64,000 bases of DNA from positions 1 through 64,000 of the forward strand of contig CAXQNK010000103.1 in assembly GCA_964225175.1 (NCBI GenBank), given 5' to 3'. This DNA is from WTJD01 sp964225175 (lineage in GTDB: Bacteria > Pseudomonadota > Gammaproteobacteria > Xanthomonadales > SZUA-36). The notes under the pieces are model-generated. The model saw nothing but the letters and a program-made list of their open reading frames with translations, was not told the DNA's origin and made no database searches. Below, piece by piece: positions 1 through 9,506 of this stretch (positions are counted from its first letter, which is position 1; each line of letters starts with the position of its first letter). The translations under genes were made by a program, and so were the position numbers.

Positions 1-558
1 AAGGCGCATCCCGATGTGTTTAATATCCTCTTGCAGGTTCTGGATGACGGTCGCTTGACCGATGGGCATGGCCGGACGGTGGACTTTCGAAACACGGTCG
101 TGGTGATGACGTCCAACCTGGGGTCACAGCGCATCCAGGAAATGGCCGATGACGGCTACGAGGCAATGAAAGAGGCGGTGCTCGATGTCGTTGGCCAGCA
201 CTTCAGACCGGAATTCATCAACCGTGTGGACGAGCTGGTCGTGTTCCATCCGCTTGCACTTGAACAAATCCGGGCGATTGCCGGCATCCAGCTGGAGCAC
301 CTGCGTCGTCGATTGCGCAATGCCGGCTTGGAGATGCAGATTTCAGAGGCTGCGGTCGATCTGCTGGGACAAGCCGGTTTTGATCCGGTATACGGCGCCC
401 GCCCGCTGAAACGGGCAATACAGCAGGAGCTGGAAAACCCGTTGGCCCAGAAAATTCTGGGGGGTGAATTCGCTGCAGGGAGTGAAGTGTCGGTGGACGT
501 TGTGGACGGTGTGTTCAGTTTTACTGGGGCGATTCAGGGCGAATCCGTTGCAAGCTGA
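1..558 (+). CDS. clpB: ClpB disaggregase, C-terminal fragment (5' end outside window)
   Basis: This is the last 185 residues of the AAA+ protein disaggregase ClpB, which works with DnaK to rescue aggregated proteins in the cytosol. The frame is open from base 1. The end of the second AAA+ module is visible: a FNILLQVLDDGRLTDG stretch, then the sensor-1 TSNLGSQ motif, the RPEFINRVDE arginine-finger region, and the small C-terminal domain with YGARPLKRAIQ (sensor-2 arginine). The Walker A and B motifs, the middle coiled-coil domain and the N-domain lie upstream of the window. It ends normally and is followed by a strong hairpin terminator. ClpA or ClpC share this module, but the tail matches ClpB best. 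Confidence 0.93.
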   Translation, partial: KAHPDVFNILLQVLDDGRLTDGHGRTVDFRNTVVVMTSNLGSQRIQEMADDGYEAMKEAVLDVVGQHFRPEFINRVDELVVFHPLALEQIRAIAGIQLEHLRRRLRNAGLEMQISEAAVDLLGQAGFDPVYGARPLKRAIQQELENPLAQKILGGEFAAGSEVSVDVVDGVFSFTGAIQGESVAS

Positions 559-595
559 AGATATGTCCGCGTGAACAAGGCACGCCCCGAGGTGC

Positions 596-624
596 AAAAA
601 AAAGGGCGCTTCTGCGCCCTTTTT
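596..624. terminator. Bidirectional rho-independent terminator
   Basis: A GGGCGC/GCGCCC stem (604-609 with 614-619) and a TTCT loop are flanked by an A-run (596-603) and a T-run (620-624). It can therefore stop clpB on the plus strand and the fasciclin gene on the minus strand. Confidence 0.85.
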
Positions 625-658
625 CCGAACATAATCGTTATCCTGCACTTGGCGGCCC

Positions 659-1192
659 TTAGGGAGCGACAGGCAGCATGACATCATCAATGACATGAAT
701 GATGCCATTGCTGGCGAGGATGTCCGGTGTGCCGATGGCTATTGGGCGGTCAAGGTTGTCGTATATCATGAGCGAACCCATGCCTTCGGGGTAAATCGAC
801 CCGCCTGAGAGCATTTCGATAGATTTGTTCATACCCCTGATCACGCTGGGAGAGGGGCGCCGCTCTGCCACAACGTGATAGAGCAATATGTCGGCGAGCG
901 GCAGGTCGGCGGAACAAATGTTACCCGCGTTGAGATTGAGGTTACCAAAGGCCTCATCGGTGGGGGCGAACACGGTGAGTTCGACACCCTCGGCGGCTAC
1001 CGCGCCGACGAGATTAGTGCAGGTGAGCGCTGCGACCAGTGTTTGGAAATTGCCCGCTTCTACTGCAATAGCCGCGATAGTGTCCATGCCCGGCTGGAAT
1101 GTTTTCTTTCCGCCCTTTGCGAGCGCGGGCTGGCTTCCCAAGACCAGTGTTATCGCGAGGGCTGCGGTGAAGTTTCTGAATGAAGGTTTCAT
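659..1192 (-). CDS. Secreted fasciclin (FAS1) domain protein
   Basis: A 177-residue exported protein with one FAS1 domain, a fold used in cell-surface adhesion and sometimes ligand binding. A Sec signal peptide covers residues 1-25 with cleavage after QPALA. The FAS1 landmarks are present: the H1 motif LTVFAPTDEAF near residues 92-102, a central LLYHVV segment, and the H2-like HVIDDVMLP at the C-terminus. A clear AAGGAG site lies 7 bases before the ATG, which settles the start. The gene is divergent from the outer-membrane protein across an AT-rich 160-bp promoter region, and it converges on the clpB terminator. Family assignment is firm; the ligand or partner cannot be read from the sequence. 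Confidence 0.85.
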   Translation of the reverse strand: MKPSFRNFTAALAITLVLGSQPALAKGGKKTFQPGMDTIAAIAVEAGNFQTLVAALTCTNLVGAVAAEGVELTVFAPTDEAFGNLNLNAGNICSADLPLADILLYHVVAERRPSPSVIRGMNKSIEMLSGGSIYPEGMGSLMIYDNLDRPIAIGTPDILASNGIIHVIDDVMLPVAP

Positions 1193-1355
1193 GTAGCGCT
1201 CCTTTTGTATAAGAATATCTAAATTTGAATAAAATATATGCGTATAACCGAGAGTATAGCTTCAAATAACGATACAAAAGATATACAATATGATGTGAAA
1301 ACAGTGTGAAGTGATATCGAACAGCGCATAATGCCCTGAAAAACGAGTGTTCAAG
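1193..1355. promoter_or_regulatory. AT-rich divergent promoter region
   Basis: This 163-bp gap between two divergent genes is markedly richer in A and T than its surroundings, with several TATAAT-like hexamers on both strands. No single promoter can be assigned with confidence by eye. Confidence 0.5.
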
Positions 1356-2264
1356 ATGAAACAAAATGGATGGGCTGGGTTAGTGATCGCGTCAGGCGTC
1401 GCGCTTGCGCCACACGCCACGGCTTCCCCCGATGCTGTGCGGTCGTACGACTACGACCGGCCCGAGGCTTGGGCCATGGCCTACATGACGGCCTCGACCC
1501 TGTTTCACGGCCTGGAGGTACCGGATCGGACCAATGGTCCGAAACTGCGTTTCGGCGCCGAGTTGGGCAACATCCCGACCATCAGTGCCTCCGACCGGCA
1601 AGTGGGTTTCAATGGTTCGAAGGACGAGGATCTTAACAAGAGCAAGGTGTTTGGTCGGGCGCGACTCTGGTGGGGCCTGCCCTGGGACTTTACGCTCGAG
1701 TTGGGCTATACGCCGCCGGTCAGTGTTAATGGATTACGGTCTGATCGCATCATCGCCGGGGCGCTCGCCCGGCCGTTGTGGACCGGGCAGAGTTGGCGAC
1801 TGGGCCTGCGCCTCTTTGGACAATACGCCCGCGTAAGCGGGGACATCACCTGCAGTAAGGACATTGTCCGGTTCGGACCCGATGACGCAAGCAACAACCC
1901 GTATGGCTGCGTGGCGCCGTCTGATGACCGGGTCAAAATGAATCACTACGGCGCAGAATTGGCACTGGCGCGAACCATTGGGCAATGGTCTCCGTTTGCA
2001 AGTTGGTCCTACGTGAAGATCGAGCCTGAGGTCGAAGTCAATGCCGAGACTATTTCCGGTCCTGACCGAGTGTTACTGGGAACGGAAGGCGATCTCAAGA
2101 CGGGCGCGTTCGGCGTCAATTATCGTTTGAAAAACGGGATGCGCTGGTCGCTGTCGGGCCTGTGGACGCCATTGTCTGTGAAGCGACGTACCGGCATTGA
2201 AAACGATGATTTCTGGAGTGTTCATTTCCTTTTTCAACTGGACACCCGTCACCTGGGTCTCTGA
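1356..2264 (+). CDS. Predicted outer-membrane beta-barrel protein
   Basis: A 302-residue protein with a Sec signal peptide ending near APHATAS. It is followed by alternating hydrophobic and polar stretches typical of amphipathic beta strands, for example FGRARLWWGLPWDFTLELGY and ELALARTIGQWSPFASWSYV. The last residues (FWSVHFLFQLDTRHLGL) look like a closing strand, though the chain does not end in the usual terminal phenylalanine. The open frame extends to a GTG at 1347, but the ATG at 1356 gives the cleaner signal peptide. One pair of cysteines may form a loop disulfide. I do not recognise a specific family, so the cargo is unknown. No operon partner is evident. Confidence 0.65.
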   Translation: MKQNGWAGLVIASGVALAPHATASPDAVRSYDYDRPEAWAMAYMTASTLFHGLEVPDRTNGPKLRFGAELGNIPTISASDRQVGFNGSKDEDLNKSKVFGRARLWWGLPWDFTLELGYTPPVSVNGLRSDRIIAGALARPLWTGQSWRLGLRLFGQYARVSGDITCSKDIVRFGPDDASNNPYGCVAPSDDRVKMNHYGAELALARTIGQWSPFASWSYVKIEPEVEVNAETISGPDRVLLGTEGDLKTGAFGVNYRLKNGMRWSLSGLWTPLSVKRRTGIENDDFWSVHFLFQLDTRHLGL

Positions 2265-2423
2265 CACCCGGTGTGATCAAGCCCGACCGGTCACGGTGGC
2301 TGGATGGGGCGAGGCGTGGCGCGAGCCGAATCAACTAGAATAAAGACATGTCAGGAATTTACCCATGACGGATCCCGGAGGCAGCGACGTGTCGCGCCGG
2401 CACACTTCCGCTCGCTCAAGTTC

Positions 2424-3878
2424 GTGATCACGCAGCCTCACCTGGAGTGGACCCTGCTGGCGCTGCATGTTGGCGTCGAGATCCTGCTGATTGTGCGGGT
2501 TTTGCTGCGACCCAACCGCGCGCCGGCCTCACGTATTGCCTGGGTCGCGATTATCGTTGCGTTGCCGGTTCTCGGGATCCTCTCCTACCTCCTGTTCGGG
2601 GAGGTTAATATCGGTCGTCGCCGCGTCGCACGCTTGAGGGGGGTGATCGAGAGTCTCCCCAACCAGGCCGCTGCCCGTCCGGCAGACTGCGACCGTCACC
2701 ATGCTCGCATACCCAGGGAGCATCGCGACCTGTTCAGGTTGGGGTATTCAGTAAATGGACTCGAGCCGGTCGGGGGCAACGCTGGCCGATTGCTGGACTC
2801 ACCCCGCGGGTTTATCGATTCCCTGGTGGAGGATATCGACGCCGCAAGGCATCACGTTCACCTGTTGTTCTATATATGGTTGCCCGATAACAATGGCTGC
2901 CGGGTCGTCGAGGCGCTGCAGCGTGCCGCCGCGCGAGGTGTGGTCTGTCGTGTCATGGTCGATGATCTTGGCTCCAAATTGCTCATTCGCTCACCGTATT
3001 GGCATGCCATGCAAGACGCCGGGGTGCGCCTGGCGATTGCGCTGCGGATAGGGAACCCGCTCCTGCGCATGCTGCGAGGCCGGATTGACCTCAGGAATCA
3101 TCGGAAAATCGTGGTGATTGATGATCGCATCACCTACTGCGGCAGCCAGAATTGTGCTGATCCGGAATTCAGGATCAAAGCAAAATTCGCACCCTGGGTC
3201 GACGTCATGGTGCGATTTGAAGGCCCGATTGCCAGGCAAAATCAGCATGTATTTGCGGGTGACTGGATAACCTATGCCGATGAGAACATCGCGCACATGC
3301 TCGAGGGACCGGTCGCGGCGCCGTCACGGGGGTTTGCCGCGCAGGTGATTGCCACCGGACCCACACGGCGTTTTGCTGCCATGTCGCAGGTGTTCCAGGC
3401 GCTGATCCACTCTGCCTCGCGGGAGCTCGTGATCTCGACGCCTTACTATGTGCCCGACGAATCCATGCAGGATGCCCTGTGCGCTGCAGCATACCGGGGT
3501 GTATCGACGACCTGCATCTTTCCGGCAAAAAATGACTCCTGGGTGGTTGCCGGTGCGAGCAGAAGTTACTACTCCGATCTGCTGCAGGCCGGAGTGCAAA
3601 TTTACGAGTACGAGGGAGGCTTGTTGCACGCCAAGTCATTGACTCTGGACGGCAACGTCATGTTGATCGGCTCTGCAAACATGGACCGCCGCAGTTTCGA
3701 CCTGAATTACGAAAACAACATCATGTTGGTTGATGAAGGGCTCACATTGGCCTTGCGGGCCCGTCAGCAGGCGTTTATCGACGCATCGTGCCGCGTTGAA
3801 CTCGATGACGTCTTGGCCTGGCCCGTTCATCGGCGCTTGTGGAATAACACCCTGGCGACCCTCGGCCCGGTTCTCTAG
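2424..3878 (+). CDS. Cardiolipin synthase-like phospholipase D family protein
   Basis: Probably a membrane-bound cardiolipin synthase joining phosphatidylglycerol units. From the GTG at 2424 it is 484 residues, the usual length for bacterial Cls. The N-terminal part has two membrane segments (about residues 5-25 and 37-55). Two HxKxxxxD (HKD) catalytic motifs follow: NHRKIVVIDDRITYCGSQN, and later HAKSLTLDGNVMLIGSANMD, the second trailed by the RRSFDLNYE signature of Cls. The frame stays open upstream to 2304, but that extension is arginine-rich, has no membrane segment and no ribosome site; the exact start is uncertain. It appears monocistronic. Confidence 0.85.
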   Translation: MITQPHLEWTLLALHVGVEILLIVRVLLRPNRAPASRIAWVAIIVALPVLGILSYLLFGEVNIGRRRVARLRGVIESLPNQAAARPADCDRHHARIPREHRDLFRLGYSVNGLEPVGGNAGRLLDSPRGFIDSLVEDIDAARHHVHLLFYIWLPDNNGCRVVEALQRAAARGVVCRVMVDDLGSKLLIRSPYWHAMQDAGVRLAIALRIGNPLLRMLRGRIDLRNHRKIVVIDDRITYCGSQNCADPEFRIKAKFAPWVDVMVRFEGPIARQNQHVFAGDWITYADENIAHMLEGPVAAPSRGFAAQVIATGPTRRFAAMSQVFQALIHSASRELVISTPYYVPDESMQDALCAAAYRGVSTTCIFPAKNDSWVVAGASRSYYSDLLQAGVQIYEYEGGLLHAKSLTLDGNVMLIGSANMDRRSFDLNYENNIMLVDEGLTLALRARQQAFIDASCRVELDDVLAWPVHRRLWNNTLATLGPVL

Positions 3879-3974
3879 GAACTGAATCGGAGAGCTTTGG
3901 CAACACGCACGCCTGATTGTCTCGCGTTCGTTACTCACTGATTGCCTGTGGGCTGCCACGAAGGGCGGGCCAGA

Positions 3975-3992
3975 TGTGGGATTAATCCCACA
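3975..3992. promoter_or_regulatory. Perfect 18-bp palindrome, candidate operator
   Basis: TGTGGGATTAATCCCACA is a perfect inverted repeat upstream of the methyltransferase-like gene. A third half-site, AATCCCAC, occurs at 4020-4027, about 36 bp further on. Such an arrangement is typical of a dimeric repressor or activator site, which is inference; the regulator is not identified. Confidence 0.55.
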
Positions 3993-4050
3993 AATTTCAG
4001 ATAACACCTTTATGGTAGAAATCCCACGGTTTGCGTGCTACAAACAGGGC

Positions 4051-5505
4051 ATGAACAGGATTAACGAATTGGAACAGGGCACGGATACTTCTGGCGGAGA
4101 CCTGCTGGAAAGCATCAGCGCCTACTGCCAACTGGCAAAAATCGCAGAATCGACCTTTGGCCGCCAGGTCATGAACGACGGCAAGTTCGTCGCCCGCCTG
4201 CGCAATGGCTCGCGGGTCACGCCAGAGACCTGGCGTCGCGTCACTGAATATATTGAAACCCACGGTGGAACCGTACCCTCGGAGATTGACCCCCGAATCC
4301 TCCATGTCATGTCTCGAGAGCAGCTCGACAACCAGTCTCGTCGCGAAGCCATTGCTGCTGAGGTGGACGATGATTCAGAACAGAGCTTTCGCTTCTTTGA
4401 TAATCGGCAAAAATACCTGTTGTTCATCAATACCTGCAGTGAAAAGGACAAGGTCGCAAAGCGCATCGGCCAGGAACTCAAACACATCGAGCCCCACCCC
4501 CCTGCCTTCAGGCTGTTCGACGCCGGCTTTGGCGATGGAACCGTCCTGACCCGGGTTTTGAGAGAGATGCATCGCCGCTATCCGACCATGCCGTTCTACG
4601 TGTCGGGCAAAGAGGTCAGCCTCGAAGATGTGCGACTGACGCTCGCGAAAGTCGCAGATCGGATTTTCGAGCATCCCGCGACCGTGCTGGTCCTCACGAA
4701 CATGTATTACTCCGAGGCGCCCTGGCTGACACCAGCCCATCCGGACAAGGCGGACTCCGTGGTGTGGAAGGAACTGGCCTTGACCGGTGGCACGGCTCAT
4801 GAATTTGACGAACAAATCAGCTCGCTGGATGATTTCCTGGTTGACAATTGGCAGGCAAAGCACAGTACCAGGACAGGCAACCCGATTTACGAGCGGCCCT
4901 CGGTGCTGGTGATCTATCGGGAGGATTATCGATTTCTGATGGATGGCGTGATCCCCAAGCCCGGCCCGCAAAAAGCGGATTTTGATCTGGTCATCGCCTC
5001 TCAACCCTATCGGTCCCGAATGCCCGCGGAGTTCAAGGTGGAGAAGGTGGTAGGCCCTCTGACACGCGCGTTGGGGCCTGGTGGGCGATTGCTGGGTATT
5101 CACTCTTACGGGAATGACCCGGGGCTGGAAATCGTGCGGCGCGTATGGCCCGGCGAAGAGCCGTTCATTACCAACCGTCATGATATTTTCAATGCGCTGC
5201 GAGCAGAGCTGGGCTCAGAGGCGGTAAATTATCAATTCAGCGCCAATTCCGATGATCGTGCAATTTTCAGCTATGAAATGCACGCCTTGCCCACTGAAAT
5301 CTCCGCCAGCATCGGCACTTCGACCCTGTTTGCCGCATGGAACGCTGCGGTATACGTGGCGCAGATCGAGGATGAGCGCCTCACTGACGCCATGAGTCAA
5401 GGCACTTACATCGAAGCCACCCGCAGCGTGCTCCAGGAATTCGGTGGTCTCTGGTTTAACGATGAAACCTACGTCATCGTGCGGAAACCGGATCAGGATC
5501 AATGA
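4051..5505 (+). CDS. SAM-dependent methyltransferase-like protein with HTH-like N-terminus
   Basis: A 484-residue protein of uncertain function. Residues about 20-75 (LAKIAESTFGRQVMNDGKFV, then RLRNGSRVTPETWRRV) resemble an XRE-like helix-turn-helix. The central part has a Rossmann methyltransferase motif I, FRLFDAGFGDGTVL, and later a GPGGRLLGIHSYG strand-turn typical of class I methyltransferases. Starts at 4012 (ATG) or 3976 (GTG) are possible, but the latter lies inside an 18-bp palindrome and would be an odd start; 4051 is preferred. The stop overlaps the next gene's ATG, so the two are translationally coupled. The pairing with an MTHFR-like protein suggests one-carbon chemistry, which is inference. 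The methyl acceptor is unknown. Confidence 0.6.
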   Translation: MNRINELEQGTDTSGGDLLESISAYCQLAKIAESTFGRQVMNDGKFVARLRNGSRVTPETWRRVTEYIETHGGTVPSEIDPRILHVMSREQLDNQSRREAIAAEVDDDSEQSFRFFDNRQKYLLFINTCSEKDKVAKRIGQELKHIEPHPPAFRLFDAGFGDGTVLTRVLREMHRRYPTMPFYVSGKEVSLEDVRLTLAKVADRIFEHPATVLVLTNMYYSEAPWLTPAHPDKADSVVWKELALTGGTAHEFDEQISSLDDFLVDNWQAKHSTRTGNPIYERPSVLVIYREDYRFLMDGVIPKPGPQKADFDLVIASQPYRSRMPAEFKVEKVVGPLTRALGPGGRLLGIHSYGNDPGLEIVRRVWPGEEPFITNRHDIFNALRAELGSEAVNYQFSANSDDRAIFSYEMHALPTEISASIGTSTLFAAWNAAVYVAQIEDERLTDAMSQGTYIEATRSVLQEFGGLWFNDETYVIVRKPDQDQ

Positions 5506-6452
5506 CAATAAATCTCCACCAGGTGGGAAAAGCGTCTTTTCCCAATTTGAAAACTCCCGGCAGCGGCGCTGAGGACGCTTTCTCGATTGCCCGGGAGTTG
5601 GTTCGGGGAGGTTCGTTCGAATTCAGCTTCGGTGATGCCTCTTTCATTGAAGAGGCAGCCGAACACCTGCCTTTCGGCATGCCGGTGTACGTGCCCATGC
5701 TAGCCGCGCACTCGCTGGGTTCTGGCCTTGCCCTGATTGAACGGCTCGCCAAGGCTGGCCTCGATCCGGTGCCGCACATTGCCGCACGCGGCATTGTCTC
5801 GCGTGATGAGTTGGCCGGGTTTCTGAAAACCGTGACCACCAGCGCCGGCGTTCATCGCCTGATGCTGATCGGGGGCGACCATGCCCAGGCGCGGGGTCCC
5901 TACGTGACGAGCATGGACCTGTTGAACGATTCCTTATTGCAGGAGTTCGGGATCAGCGAGCTTGGGTTCGCCGGGTACCCGGAGGGTCACCCCCATATCG
6001 ATTCGGACACTCTGCATGCGCAACTGGTCGAGAAGCTCCACTCCGCCCGGGACCGGGGGATCGGAACGCAAGTGGTGACCCAGTTCGCGCTGGTGCCGAC
6101 CCGGATCGTGGAGTTTTGCACGCGCCTGGCTACAGATGCTCCGGACGTCCCTGTCTATGCAGGCATGGCCGGGCCAACCCGGATGCAGCAACGCATTCAT
6201 TTCGCCCGCTACTGCGGAGTCAGCGCAAGCCTGCCGGCACTGGGCAAGGTAGGCGTCAAACTGCCTCAGGCCAGGCTGCATGCCAAACCCTCACAACAAC
6301 TCGCGCTGCTGGCACACCATAACGTCACGCATCCTTCCAGCAACCTGGTGGGCGTCCATGTCTACGGCTTCGGGGGTTTTCGAAAAACCGTCCACTGGAT
6401 TCATGAGCATGGCGGATTTGCGCGGGGTGTGCAGACGGCAGATTCGCCCTGA
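5502..6452 (+). CDS. Methylenetetrahydrofolate reductase-like protein (MetF fold)
   Basis: A 316-residue TIM-barrel protein of the MTHFR superfamily. Recognisable segments are FEFSFGDAS near residue 40, PVPHIAARGIVSRDEL near 87-102, LMLIGGDHAQARGPY (the flavin-side loop also seen in MetF) near 120-135, ELGFAGYPEGHPHI near 148-161, and QFALVPTRIVEFC near 190. True MetF makes methyl-THF from methylene-THF with NADH and FAD. This protein is diverged and could instead be a folate-binding partner of the upstream methyltransferase. The ATG overlaps the previous stop in an ATGA, so co-expression is expected. It may process C1 units released by the demethylation genes elsewhere in the window (inference). 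Confidence 0.7.
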   Translation: MTINLHQVGKASFPNLKTPGSGAEDAFSIARELVRGGSFEFSFGDASFIEEAAEHLPFGMPVYVPMLAAHSLGSGLALIERLAKAGLDPVPHIAARGIVSRDELAGFLKTVTTSAGVHRLMLIGGDHAQARGPYVTSMDLLNDSLLQEFGISELGFAGYPEGHPHIDSDTLHAQLVEKLHSARDRGIGTQVVTQFALVPTRIVEFCTRLATDAPDVPVYAGMAGPTRMQQRIHFARYCGVSASLPALGKVGVKLPQARLHAKPSQQLALLAHHNVTHPSSNLVGVHVYGFGGFRKTVHWIHEHGGFARGVQTADSP

Positions 6453-6566
6453 GTCCACCGCATCCCGGTTTTCACGATCGCTTTTCAAGGGCGTCATCTG
6501 TTCCGCGCAGTGCACGCCATCGCGTTAAAATACTCCACCTGTTTTACTTTTGCGGGGTGTTGCTGC

Positions 6567-9440
6567 TTGAAACTGACCGACCGAACACAACGACTCCTTG
6601 GATCGGTTCTGATCGTGGCCTTGTGCCTGGCCGTCGCGAAAGTCCTCGCGGGTGAGCCGGTCGAATTGAAAAAGCGGGCGCTTTTTGATGCGCCGGAATT
6701 CCTTATTCCACGCATCGAGGGCGGCAAAGGCAACCCGATGGATTTCATGGGCCGTCACCTGGCCCGGCAGGCCTGGCCGGCGTCACCTGCCCAGATCGTC
6801 CAGCTCAAGGCGGCCGAACGAGCCCGGGAATCTTTCGATGCCATTGACCAACTGGTGGGTCGTTCTGATAAACGTTCTGTCTGGCGCACCATTGGTCCAG
6901 CCACCGAGTCGGACGAGGGGTTGTGGGAACCCAAAAACTCCAGCGGGCGGGTGACGGACCTGGCCATCGCGCCGAACTGCGACGATTCTGACTGCAGGCT
7001 GTACCTCGCCAGCGCCGGCGGAGGCGTATGGCGCACGGACATCGCGCTGCATCCCGAGGATCCGGCCTGGCGAAGACTGGAAGGTGGGCTGGAAAGCAAC
7101 AGTATCGGGGCCATTGTCCTTGACCCCAACGATCCGACCGCGAATACGCTGTATGTCGGCACCGGGGAAGCCAACTTCAACTACACCTCCAATGCCGGTC
7201 GAGGCATGTTTCGGTCCACCGACGGAGGCGATCATTTCACCCGTATTTCGACCCTGCACGACGGCCTCGATTTCACGGCGAGCCGGGGTATCAGCCGGAT
7301 CCTGGTCCAACCGGGTGCACCACAGACCATCTACGTGGCCACGACGACCGCCATGCTGGGTATGACGGCGGTGCGCGGGGGGCAATCCACCATCACCGGC
7401 AGGCCGCAGGCGCCGGTGGGCCTGTATCGAACCCGGGATGGCGGGACGAGTTGGGAGTTCCTCTACGAGGTGGAGGTCAACACGGAAACCAGCGCCGGCA
7501 CGCCGGAGGGGATTTATGAGTACATTTCCGGCGTGAAGGATGTCCAGCTCGATCCTCTGGATCACGACACCGTATACATATCGGTACTGGGGCAGGGCAT
7601 CTTCCGCTCCTCGGTTGCGCTGGATGGTGATTCGGAATTTCGTGTCGTTTTTCGCGTGGTACCCGAGAATTTTCCTGCCCCGGACGCCTACGTCGCATTC
7701 GCCGCCGTAGAGAAGGACAACAGCACCCGGATTTACGCCTACAACGGCAATGGCAATGACCTGGAGCAGCAGGGGCTGTTTCGCCTTGATGATGCCGCCG
7801 TATCCGCCGATAACCTGAATGACCAGGCGACCGGCATCAATCGTCCAGAGGCCTGGCAGGAACTCACCCGACCGCTGGCCAGGCCTGCCGATTATGCGGA
7901 GTGGCGAGCATGCAACGGGCAGTGCGTCTACGATCTCGTCGTGGCCGTTCCGCCCACGCAGCCGGACACCGTGTACGTTGGTGGTCAGTTGACGCCTTAC
8001 CTCGGCGATTCCACGCTGCGTTCGACGGATGCCGGCAACTCTTTCACTTCCATGGCCATTGACCTGCAGGAACCCATCGGCATCCCGCACGTGGATGTTC
8101 GCGCGATCGCCTTCCGCCCGGAAAACCCCAACATCGTGTTTATTGGTTCAGATGGCGGCATCGTGCGTTCCAATGGTGTCTTCGGCGATGGACGGGGCCT
8201 GTGCGGCAGCCTCTACGGTATTTCGCCCGATGACGATTTTTACTTCTCGCTGTGTCAGCAGACGGCTTCCTTGATCCCCGACGGTTTCATTTTCATGAAC
8301 CGGGGCCTCCAGACCATGCAGCTGTACAACATTTCGGCGGACCCGAGTGGCTTGCTCGATCGGTACATGGCCGGTACGCAGGACAACAGCACCCAGTGGT
8401 ACAGCGGTTCCGGGCATTATCTGCACTGGACCAAGGTCTTCGGACGGGGTGACGGCACCTCCGCCAACGGTTTTCATCCTACGGACCGCAACATCCTGTT
8501 TGCCAGCTACCAGAGCAACTATTTCTTCACGCATTTCAATGCCGGCGAGGGCGGGGATGCCTCCTGGGTGCACACTTCCGGGCCGATCAGGTTCAGTGAC
8601 GACCTCGCCGACCCGGTGGGGCCGACCGGTCGCCAGTTCATGACCTTCGATCCGCTTGATGCAGACACCCAGTACACGGGTTTCGAACACATTTGGAGAA
8701 CACGAAACAACGGCGGTGATCGGGCGTTCCTGGAGTCGAATTGCCGATTGAATGATGGCTGGGACAAGCCGGAGTGCGGTGACTGGGAGGCGTTGGGCAC
8801 CTACCTGACGCGCGAGGAATTCGGGACCGATCGACAGGGCGGAGTCATCGTCGCTGCGGAGCGGTCCGCCGGGGACTCGGGCACGCTCTGGGCGGCAAGT
8901 TCACTGGGCCGATTGTTTCGCAGCAGGAACATTGATGCCGCGGCTCCTGCGGTCAGTTTTGAGCGTCTCGACAGCGAGGCGACTCCACCGCGATTCGTCA
9001 GTGGCATTGCCGTCGATCACCAGAACCCGGATCGCGCATTCATCGCCTACTCGGGTTTCAGCGCGGTCACGCCCCAGACGCCGGGTCATGTTTTCGAGGT
9101 GGTCCATGATGGTGATCAGGCGATCTTCACATCCATCGATTACAACCTCGGTGACCTACCCATTACCCATCTCGTAAGGGACAGCGTGACCGGTGATCTG
9201 TATGCTGCGACCGATCTGGGCGTCCTGGTGCTGTATGCCGGCACAAAGTCCTGGGAAGTGGCGGGCAGCGGGTTGCCACTGGTGATGACACCGCATCTCG
9301 AAATACACCCCCGCGAGCGCAAGTTGTTCGCGGCCACGCACGGGCTGGGTGCCTGGTTTCTGAATCTGTCCAAGCCGGACCCGCCCGCAACATCCTCAAC
9401 GGATGGTGCCGTGCCCTGCGGTCAGTCCTGCCAACGCTGA
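6567..9440 (+). CDS. Exported BNR/sortilin-type beta-propeller protein
   Basis: A protein of about 957 residues. A TTG at 6567 behind a GCGGGG site gives a good Sec signal peptide (hydrophobic core LLGSVLIVALCLAVAKVLAG); the frame is open to a GTG at 6510. The rest resembles VPS10/sortilin or sialidase-like beta-propellers, with Asp-box motifs FRSTDGGDHF, YRTRDGGTSW and LRSTDAGNSF, and recurrent blade strands such as LDPNDPTANTLYVGTG and VRAIAFRPENPNIVFIGSDGG. No catalytic residues of a sialidase or glycoside hydrolase are evident, so a binding or surface role is as likely as enzymatic activity. It stands alone between the MTHFR-like gene and a convergent alcohol dehydrogenase. Confidence 0.75.
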   Translation: MKLTDRTQRLLGSVLIVALCLAVAKVLAGEPVELKKRALFDAPEFLIPRIEGGKGNPMDFMGRHLARQAWPASPAQIVQLKAAERARESFDAIDQLVGRSDKRSVWRTIGPATESDEGLWEPKNSSGRVTDLAIAPNCDDSDCRLYLASAGGGVWRTDIALHPEDPAWRRLEGGLESNSIGAIVLDPNDPTANTLYVGTGEANFNYTSNAGRGMFRSTDGGDHFTRISTLHDGLDFTASRGISRILVQPGAPQTIYVATTTAMLGMTAVRGGQSTITGRPQAPVGLYRTRDGGTSWEFLYEVEVNTETSAGTPEGIYEYISGVKDVQLDPLDHDTVYISVLGQGIFRSSVALDGDSEFRVVFRVVPENFPAPDAYVAFAAVEKDNSTRIYAYNGNGNDLEQQGLFRLDDAAVSADNLNDQATGINRPEAWQELTRPLARPADYAEWRACNGQCVYDLVVAVPPTQPDTVYVGGQLTPYLGDSTLRSTDAGNSFTSMAIDLQEPIGIPHVDVRAIAFRPENPNIVFIGSDGGIVRSNGVFGDGRGLCGSLYGISPDDDFYFSLCQQTASLIPDGFIFMNRGLQTMQLYNISADPSGLLDRYMAGTQDNSTQWYSGSGHYLHWTKVFGRGDGTSANGFHPTDRNILFASYQSNYFFTHFNAGEGGDASWVHTSGPIRFSDDLADPVGPTGRQFMTFDPLDADTQYTGFEHIWRTRNNGGDRAFLESNCRLNDGWDKPECGDWEALGTYLTREEFGTDRQGGVIVAAERSAGDSGTLWAASSLGRLFRSRNIDAAAPAVSFERLDSEATPPRFVSGIAVDHQNPDRAFIAYSGFSAVTPQTPGHVFEVVHDGDQAIFTSIDYNLGDLPITHLVRDSVTGDLYAATDLGVLVLYAGTKSWEVAGSGLPLVMTPHLEIHPRERKLFAATHGLGAWFLNLSKPDPPATSSTDGAVPCGQSCQR

Positions 9441-9506
9441 GCGTTTTATGAACCTGGGCGAGGGGCCTGGCCAGTGAGTTGCGCCGGGACTCGCGGCCCC
9501 GGTGGT

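Noticed and set aside
6783..8090. 435-residue minus-strand open frame
   Set aside because: It is fully antisense to the beta-propeller gene, has shadow-type composition and no recognisable domain.
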